The notes beneath the pieces are model-generated. The model was not told the origin of the DNA, did no database searches, and saw nothing but the letters and a program-made list of their open reading frames with translations. Below, piece by piece: positions 59,897-64,000 of a stretch of DNA of 64,000 bases. This DNA comes from Armatimonadota bacterium (GTDB lineage Bacteria; Armatimonadota; Chthonomonadetes; Chthonomonadales; Chthonomonadaceae): assembly GCA_028871815.1 (NCBI GenBank), contig JAGWMJ010000007.1, forward strand, positions 124,001 through 188,000, given 5' to 3'. How positions within the stretch are numbered: position 1 is the first letter of the stretch; the number at the start of each line of letters is the position of its first letter. A program made the position numbers and the translations under genes.

Positions 59897-61714
59897 CTAC
59901 TCGGCCCGGCGCGAGTTGGTGATGGCGGCGCGGGTCGCCAGAGCTCGCGCGCTCGGAGAGGCGCTCTGCAGCCGCCGGCTCAGTTCGGCGATGGTAACAA
60001 ACCGGTACCCGCGGGCTCGCAGGCCCGAGACAATCCGTGGCAGAGCTTCCACGGTGCTCAGTTTGCCGTTGTGAAGCAGCAGGATCGAGCCGGGCCTCAC
60101 TCTCTTGAGCACGGCATCGGCGACCGCCCGCGAGCTTATACTCTCGTACTCAAATGCGTCTACCGTCCAGAACGTTGGCGTCAACCCCTCGCCGCGAACC
60201 AGTGAATCGATCCTGTCGTTCCAGTCGCCGCCCGGTGGCCGCATGTATTGCGGGATCTGCCCCGTATCCAGGGCAACGGCGGCCTGAGTACGCAAAAGCT
60301 CCTGCCTGGCGCGCATCGGAGAAAGCGTCGTGAGATCGGGATGTGTGAACGTATGGTTTGCCAACTCCATCCCGTCCGCTGCAATCAGCCGCGTTAGCGC
60401 CAGATTCTCCACGACGTGGCGGCCAATTACAAAGAATGTGGCCGGAACGTGTTCGCGCACCAGTGTGGCCAGAAGCGGTTCGGTGAGGCCGGGTTTGGGG
60501 CCATCATCAAATGTGAGGGCAACCAGTTTAGGAGTTGGCAGTCCGCCCCACACGTCGGCCATCCCCTCCGCCGCAATGCCGATGGCGCGCATGGCCTTAC
60601 GCGCGGGCGCGTAATCGGGCCGGAGGGCGAGGGATCGTAGAAACTGAGCTCCGGCTGCTCGGCGGTCGCCGCTGGTGAGTTGCCATGCTCCGAGCCGCCA
60701 CGAGCAAACGCAGCAACTCGGCATCGGCGTAAGCAGCTTCCAGATACCTGCACGCGCGCCGGCCAATGCCGCTGTATCCCGCGAGCCGGCGGTAAGCCGA
60801 CGCGCGTTCAGCACTTGAATCGTGCGGGATGTCGACAGTATCTCGGTCCCCTGAGCGTCTTCCACCACTATGACAACCTTGTGAGGTCCGTTGGGAACGG
60901 TGGTTGTGTCCCACTCATAGTCGAAGGGCGATACATTGACCAGGCCGGCCGACGAGCCATCGATTTGATACGTTACGTAGGCTGTCTCCGACGGCGGTTG
61001 ATCGGGCTGCAGCCGCACAGTTCCAGACACCGAAGTGCCCGCTCGAGCCACGCCTAGCGGTCGCTCCATCGGTAACACAGGGGCCTCGATGGGCGACGCG
61101 CGATCAAACGTCATCAGGGGAGCGGCCGGCTCTTGCAGTCCCAAGCCGGGATACTGATCAAGAGCCGCACTCATAGAAGCCTCCGCTGCCGCGATGTGAC
61201 GTGCAGTCGCCTGCTCCATCGCCTGTACCGCCAACAGCGCGGGCCCGCCCGGCGCGGCGCCGATTGGCGGATTGGCGCCATTCAACCACGCCAGGTAGGC
61301 ACGCGCCGTTTCGATTGCCGTCTTATCTCCACCAGCGGCAAGCGCATGTGCAAAGCTGGTCACCGCTCCGGCGTTGCTGTGAAGCGCTATTTGGCAGATA
61401 CCGAGGCCGTACCAAGCCAGTGCGTCATGCGGGCGCGCTGCAGTGACACCCTGAAAATCGGCCATCGCACTGGCCGTATCACCGCTCAGCAGCTCGTCGG
61501 CAGCTGCCAGCAAGCGGAATGTCGGTTCTGCCGGCGCCGCCAGCAGCGCTCTTTGCGTTAGCGATTCGGCCTGGGCTGATCTACCGGCTATCAGCAGTTG
61601 TACAGCCTTAAGCGCGTCTTGAGACGGCGTTTGCGCCAGCGTAGACCCGACCGACAACACAGTTCCGCCGATAGTCAAAAGCGTGAACGCGGATCGGCGC
61701 CAGCGGGCTCTCAT
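59897..61714 (-). CDS. TPR protein with NodB-type polysaccharide deacetylase domain
   Basis: The 605-aa exported protein has a signal peptide (to about residue 28). TPR-like helices (about 35-175) are followed by a beta-rich module (about 225-305, VTYQIDGSSAGLVNVSPFDY). Another TPR segment (ALRPDYAPARKAM) precedes a NodB domain at about 395-575: LVALTFDDGPKPG (catalytic Asp-Asp), HTFTHPD (metal His pair), RPPGGDWND and SILLLHNG. It should remove N-acetyl groups from GlcNAc-containing glycan or peptidoglycan. ATG 61714 overlaps the previous gene's stop by 4 nt. Confidence 0.87.
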   Translation of the reverse strand: MRARWRRSAFTLLTIGGTVLSVGSTLAQTPSQDALKAVQLLIAGRSAQAESLTQRALLAAPAEPTFRLLAAADELLSGDTASAMADFQGVTAARPHDALAWYGLGICQIALHSNAGAVTSFAHALAAGGDKTAIETARAYLAWLNGANPPIGAAPGGPALLAVQAMEQATARHIAAAEASMSAALDQYPGLGLQEPAAPLMTFDRASPIEAPVLPMERPLGVARAGTSVSGTVRLQPDQPPSETAYVTYQIDGSSAGLVNVSPFDYEWDTTTVPNGPHKVVIVVEDAQGTEILSTSRTIQVLNARRLTAGSRDTAALAGARAGIWKLLTPMPSCCVCSWRLGAWQLTSGDRRAAGAQFLRSLALRPDYAPARKAMRAIGIAAEGMADVWGGLPTPKLVALTFDDGPKPGLTEPLLATLVREHVPATFFVIGRHVVENLALTRLIAADGMELANHTFTHPDLTTLSPMRARQELLRTQAAVALDTGQIPQYMRPPGGDWNDRIDSLVRGEGLTPTFWTVDAFEYESISSRAVADAVLKRVRPGSILLLHNGKLSTVEALPRIVSGLRARGYRFVTIAELSRRLQSASPSARALATRAAITNSRRAE

Positions 61715-62277
61715 GGCAAGGCCGCGCGCAGCGCCTCCAGCAGCTCTGACGCATGGATGAGCGCACTGGCAGTACCCGCCGCATAGGCCCGCTCAGCCGC
61801 GATAGACCTGCCGCCGCCGGCGATCTCCGAGCGGTACAGTGCGTCAAGCCGCCGAGAATCGTGTTCCAACCCCTGCGCGGCGGTTGTTGCGGATGCCCAC
61901 TGAGAGAGATTTGCGGCACTGGTTATGTGCGGCTTTACCGGCATCACCAAGCACTTGGTAGCTCGGGCGGCACTTTGAATAAGTCGCTGCCACAGCGCCT
62001 GGCGCTTTTGCCAGACTGCAGGCGCCTCTTTCGGCAGCTTGCCGGCCATCCTAAGGCAGTACGCTTCGATCGGTTCTCCGGGCATGCGAGCATGCGGATC
62101 ATCCACCAGGGAGCGGTGCAGTTGATCCAGCGCGGCCGCCATTTCGTTCACGCGGTGCTGCGTTATGATGGGACAAGGCGCTTGCGCACACGCGAAAGCG
62201 CCGGTGAGCACCAACGCCATGACCAGCACGGCGTCGCGTCCACGCCGGAAAGATGTAAGCCCTAAGGGCGATGACAT
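61711..62277 (-). CDS. Secreted hypothetical protein coupled to the deacetylase
   Basis: The 188-aa protein has a signal peptide (hydrophobic about residues 17-29, ending FACAQA) and a helical mature part with four conserved-looking Cys or His positions (CPIITQHRVNE, AYCLRMAG, KCLVMPVKPHI). It resembles helical four-bundle secreted proteins, but no family was recognised. ATG 62277 has AAGGA adjacent; ATG 62220 would leave a signal of about 14 residues. The stop overlaps the deacetylase start (ATGA), so the two probably work together in the envelope. Confidence 0.6.
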   Translation of the reverse strand: MSSPLGLTSFRRGRDAVLVMALVLTGAFACAQAPCPIITQHRVNEMAAALDQLHRSLVDDPHARMPGEPIEAYCLRMAGKLPKEAPAVWQKRQALWQRLIQSAARATKCLVMPVKPHITSAANLSQWASATTAAQGLEHDSRRLDALYRSEIAGGGRSIAAERAYAAGTASALIHASELLEALRAALP

Positions 62278-62424
62278 TCCTTCAGAATTCAAGACAAGCA
62301 AAACCTGCACGATATCCCACAGCAATTGGCAACGGTATGTGCAGTATACCGCTCACTGCACCGCCGGTACCGCGTCAATTGAGTGGCCAACCCTGGCAAT
62401 TTCGCGGCCGTGAGGTTACAATCG

Positions 62425-62455
62425 TTACAAAATGCTGGCTAGTTTCTGCTAGAAT
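62425..62455 (+). promoter_or_regulatory. Citrate synthase promoter
   Basis: TAGAAT (62450-62455) preceded by TGC (extended -10), with TTACAA at 62425-62430 as a weak -35 at 19 bp spacing. The leader is about 50 nt. Confidence 0.45.
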
Positions 62456-62510
62456 CCTGTTTTGGATACCGTTGCGATGCGGGTCACTTTTGCAAACGAG
62501 GCTCCGATTT

Positions 62511-63671
62511 ATGAATGCTGGTTCAAGTGGATTGCGCGGTGTTGTTGTTGGTGACTCCACGATTTGTGATGTGCATGCAAGCGGCGACCTGTTCTACCGT
62601 GGGTACAACATCCACGACCTGGCCGACAATGCAACTTTTGAGGAGACGGTGTTTCTGCTGTGGAATGGCATGCTGCCCACGCGGGGGGAGCTTGCCGGAT
62701 TCCGGACAGCGCTTGCGATGGAAGCAGCGCTGCCGGCCGGCCTGCTGGACGTGTTGCCTGCCCTCCATAAGGAGTGCTCCGCCATGGACGCACTTCGAAC
62801 GATGGTGTCTGCGCTTGCGACATACGACCCGGATGCCAACAAGAACTCCGAGACCGCCAACCGGCGGAAGGCCCTACGTCTGCAGGCTAAGATGCCAACT
62901 ATGGTGGCGGCGATCGAGCGCTGGATGCAGGGCAAGCCACCCGTAGCTCCGAGGGCCGAACTGGGGCTGGCCGCCAACTTCCTCTGGATGCTTTTTGGAA
63001 CAGAGGCCGATCCCGTGTTTGTACGCGCCATGGATGTAGACTTTACTCTCCATGCCGATCACGAGCTCAACGCCTCTACATTCGCCGCTCGGGTTACCGT
63101 AGCCACACATGCCGATATTTACTCCGGAGCCGTAAGCGGCATCGGCGCCTTGAGTGGAGCGCGGCACGGCGGTGCAGCAGAAGAGACGATGCGCATGCTG
63201 TTGGAAATCGGCGACGTGGAGAACGTGGATGGGTGGGTGACCGAGAAGCTGTCCGGAGAGAAGCGGTCGGCCGTGCCCGGATTCGGCCATGCCGTTTACC
63301 GCGCGCCGGATCCGCGGGCACGCCATCTGCACGGAATGAGTGCCGAATTGGCGGATAGTCTCGGCGATAGGCGCTGGCTGAACATGGCCGAGGCCGCGGA
63401 GGCCGTGGTGGATGCGCTGAGCAACACCCCGGAGAGGATGGCCGCCGGCAAGCAGCCGATCTACGCGAATGTAGACTGCTTCTCGGCATTGTGCTACCAC
63501 CAGATGGGGCTGCCGATGCGGCTCTTTACGCCGATCTTTGCGATCAGCCGTACGGCCGGCTGGTGCGCCCATATGATGGAGCAGTACCAACCCGATCAGA
63601 AGATCATCTGGCCACGCTCTGAGTATGTTGGCGCCCGAAACCTGACGTGGACACCCATTGAGGATCGCTAG
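62511..63671 (+). CDS. Citrate synthase family enzyme
   Basis: The 386-aa enzyme condenses oxaloacetate with acetyl-CoA (or a 2-methyl analogue). Catalytic regions are present: LHADHELNASTFAARV with the first His, PGFGHAVYRAPDPRA with the second His, and YANVDCFSALCYH with the Asp. In most members the loop reads GHRVY, so Ala replaces the usual Arg, and DCFSA replaces DFYSG; both are mild. ATG 62511 has GAGG nine bases upstream, and the longer frame to 62271 is not needed. It could be a 2-methylcitrate synthase. Confidence 0.9.
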   Translation: MNAGSSGLRGVVVGDSTICDVHASGDLFYRGYNIHDLADNATFEETVFLLWNGMLPTRGELAGFRTALAMEAALPAGLLDVLPALHKECSAMDALRTMVSALATYDPDANKNSETANRRKALRLQAKMPTMVAAIERWMQGKPPVAPRAELGLAANFLWMLFGTEADPVFVRAMDVDFTLHADHELNASTFAARVTVATHADIYSGAVSGIGALSGARHGGAAEETMRMLLEIGDVENVDGWVTEKLSGEKRSAVPGFGHAVYRAPDPRARHLHGMSAELADSLGDRRWLNMAEAAEAVVDALSNTPERMAAGKQPIYANVDCFSALCYHQMGLPMRLFTPIFAISRTAGWCAHMMEQYQPDQKIIWPRSEYVGARNLTWTPIEDR

Positions 63672-63699
63672 TCACGGGACGTAGCGATAGCATATCGTC

Positions 63700-64000
63700 T
63701 TGAAGAAGATTGAGGCTGTTATAAGGCCATCACGCATGGATGCCGTGCGAATCGCCCTCGGTGAGCTCGGCGTTTCGGGCATGTCGGTGTACGATGTGCG
63801 TGGTAGCGGCCGTCACGGGGGGCATCGAGAGTGGTATCTCGGTCACGAGGACGTAATCGACCTACCCATGAAGATGAAGCTTGAGATTGTTGCGCGCGAC
63901 GAGGACGCCGACGCGATCGTCGAGGCAATTATGCAGCACGCTCGAACCGGACAGGAAGGCGACGGCAAGATCTTTGTGCTGCCGATGGAGGAAGCGGTTC
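63700..64000 (+). CDS. Nitrogen regulatory protein P-II, 3'-truncated
   Basis: About 100 codons of a GlnB/GlnK protein, running off the window. The start is TTG 63700 giving LKKIEAVIRPSRMDAVR, the family N-terminus; the first ATG (63736) would remove the first strand, and an in-frame TAG lies at 63688. GVSGMSVYDVRGSGRHGGH leads into the T-loop with its Tyr in REWYLG, and KIFVLPMEEAV is the C-terminal strand. P-II binds ATP and 2-oxoglutarate and controls nitrogen assimilation. Its regulated partner (amtB or glnA) must lie beyond the end. Confidence 0.9.
   Translation, partial: MKKIEAVIRPSRMDAVRIALGELGVSGMSVYDVRGSGRHGGHREWYLGHEDVIDLPMKMKLEIVARDEDADAIVEAIMQHARTGQEGDGKIFVLPMEEAV

Overview
The window is about 64 kb of compact, roughly 60% G+C bacterial chromosome with both strands used, short gaps and many 4-13 bp start/stop overlaps. 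I infer an Armatimonadota-like bacterium. The evidence is an H-X9-DG (DUF1559) prepilin-type protein, a DUF5693 membrane protein coupled to the pyruvyl transferase CsaB, large predicted outer-membrane barrels, menaquinone-type MenG plus a long-chain polyprenyl synthase, extended -10 promoters, and scattered sugar hydrolases paired with PhyH-type dioxygenases. The phylum call is inference. No rRNA, tRNA, CRISPR array or intact mobile element was seen; the only mobile trace is a 53-codon IS3-type OrfA relic near 25.3-25.5 kb.

Layout. 1-3 kb: end of a PhoPQ-related hydrolase, a putative barrel protein, and a DUF1559 pseudopilin with a small membrane protein. 3.3-6.7 kb: menG-polyprenyl synthase (+) convergent with a methyltransferase and a dolichyl-phosphate glucosyltransferase-like enzyme (-). 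6.8-10.3 kb: housekeeping genes (lexA; rplJ-rplL behind an attenuator leader; ppa; trxA). 10.3-12.8 kb: an LTxxQ-type secreted protein, an epimerase and an amidase. 12.9-15.8 kb: a DeoR-type regulator with an operator-like inverted repeat, followed by glmS. 15.8-22.4 kb: DUF5693-CsaB and a 1027-aa barrel (envelope genes). 22.4-33.7 kb: an MFS-HEAT fusion, an IS scar, a sialidase, a uridine kinase group, beta-propeller and GH4 genes, and a ClC antiporter. 33.7-38.8 kb: a DUF5916 protein and a three-gene operon of HTH-ParA, a stand-alone DUF499 C-terminal-like protein and a response regulator. 39-44.6 kb: a VOC protein with an operator over its -10, an esterase-propeller fusion, and a DUF899/DUF2961/zinc-ribbon/Cys-rich operon. 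44.9-51.8 kb: GH38 mannosidase-PhyH and S10 peptidase-PhyH pairs. 51.8-57.6 kb: hisF-hisI, two secreted cyclophilins, and a Nif3-like/nusB/folD operon. 57.7-64 kb: two Gly/Pro/Met-rich paralogs, a polysaccharide deacetylase operon, citrate synthase, and the start of a P-II gene.

How the genes fit together. GlmS, CsaB, DUF5693, the amidase, the deacetylase and the barrels all serve the cell envelope. GH4, GH38, sialidase, DUF2961, the esterase and the PhyH enzymes suggest use of plant- or animal-derived glycans. The most unusual unit is the ParA/DUF499-C/response-regulator operon at 35.9-38.8 kb: the DUF499-like protein lacks the P-loop half of its family and is translationally coupled to a separate P-loop ATPase. 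Also notable are a NusB with an approximately 170-residue insertion next to a Nif3 homologue that has lost its metal motif, and several clear promoter/operator structures (lexA, deoR-glmS, VOC, rplJ leader).
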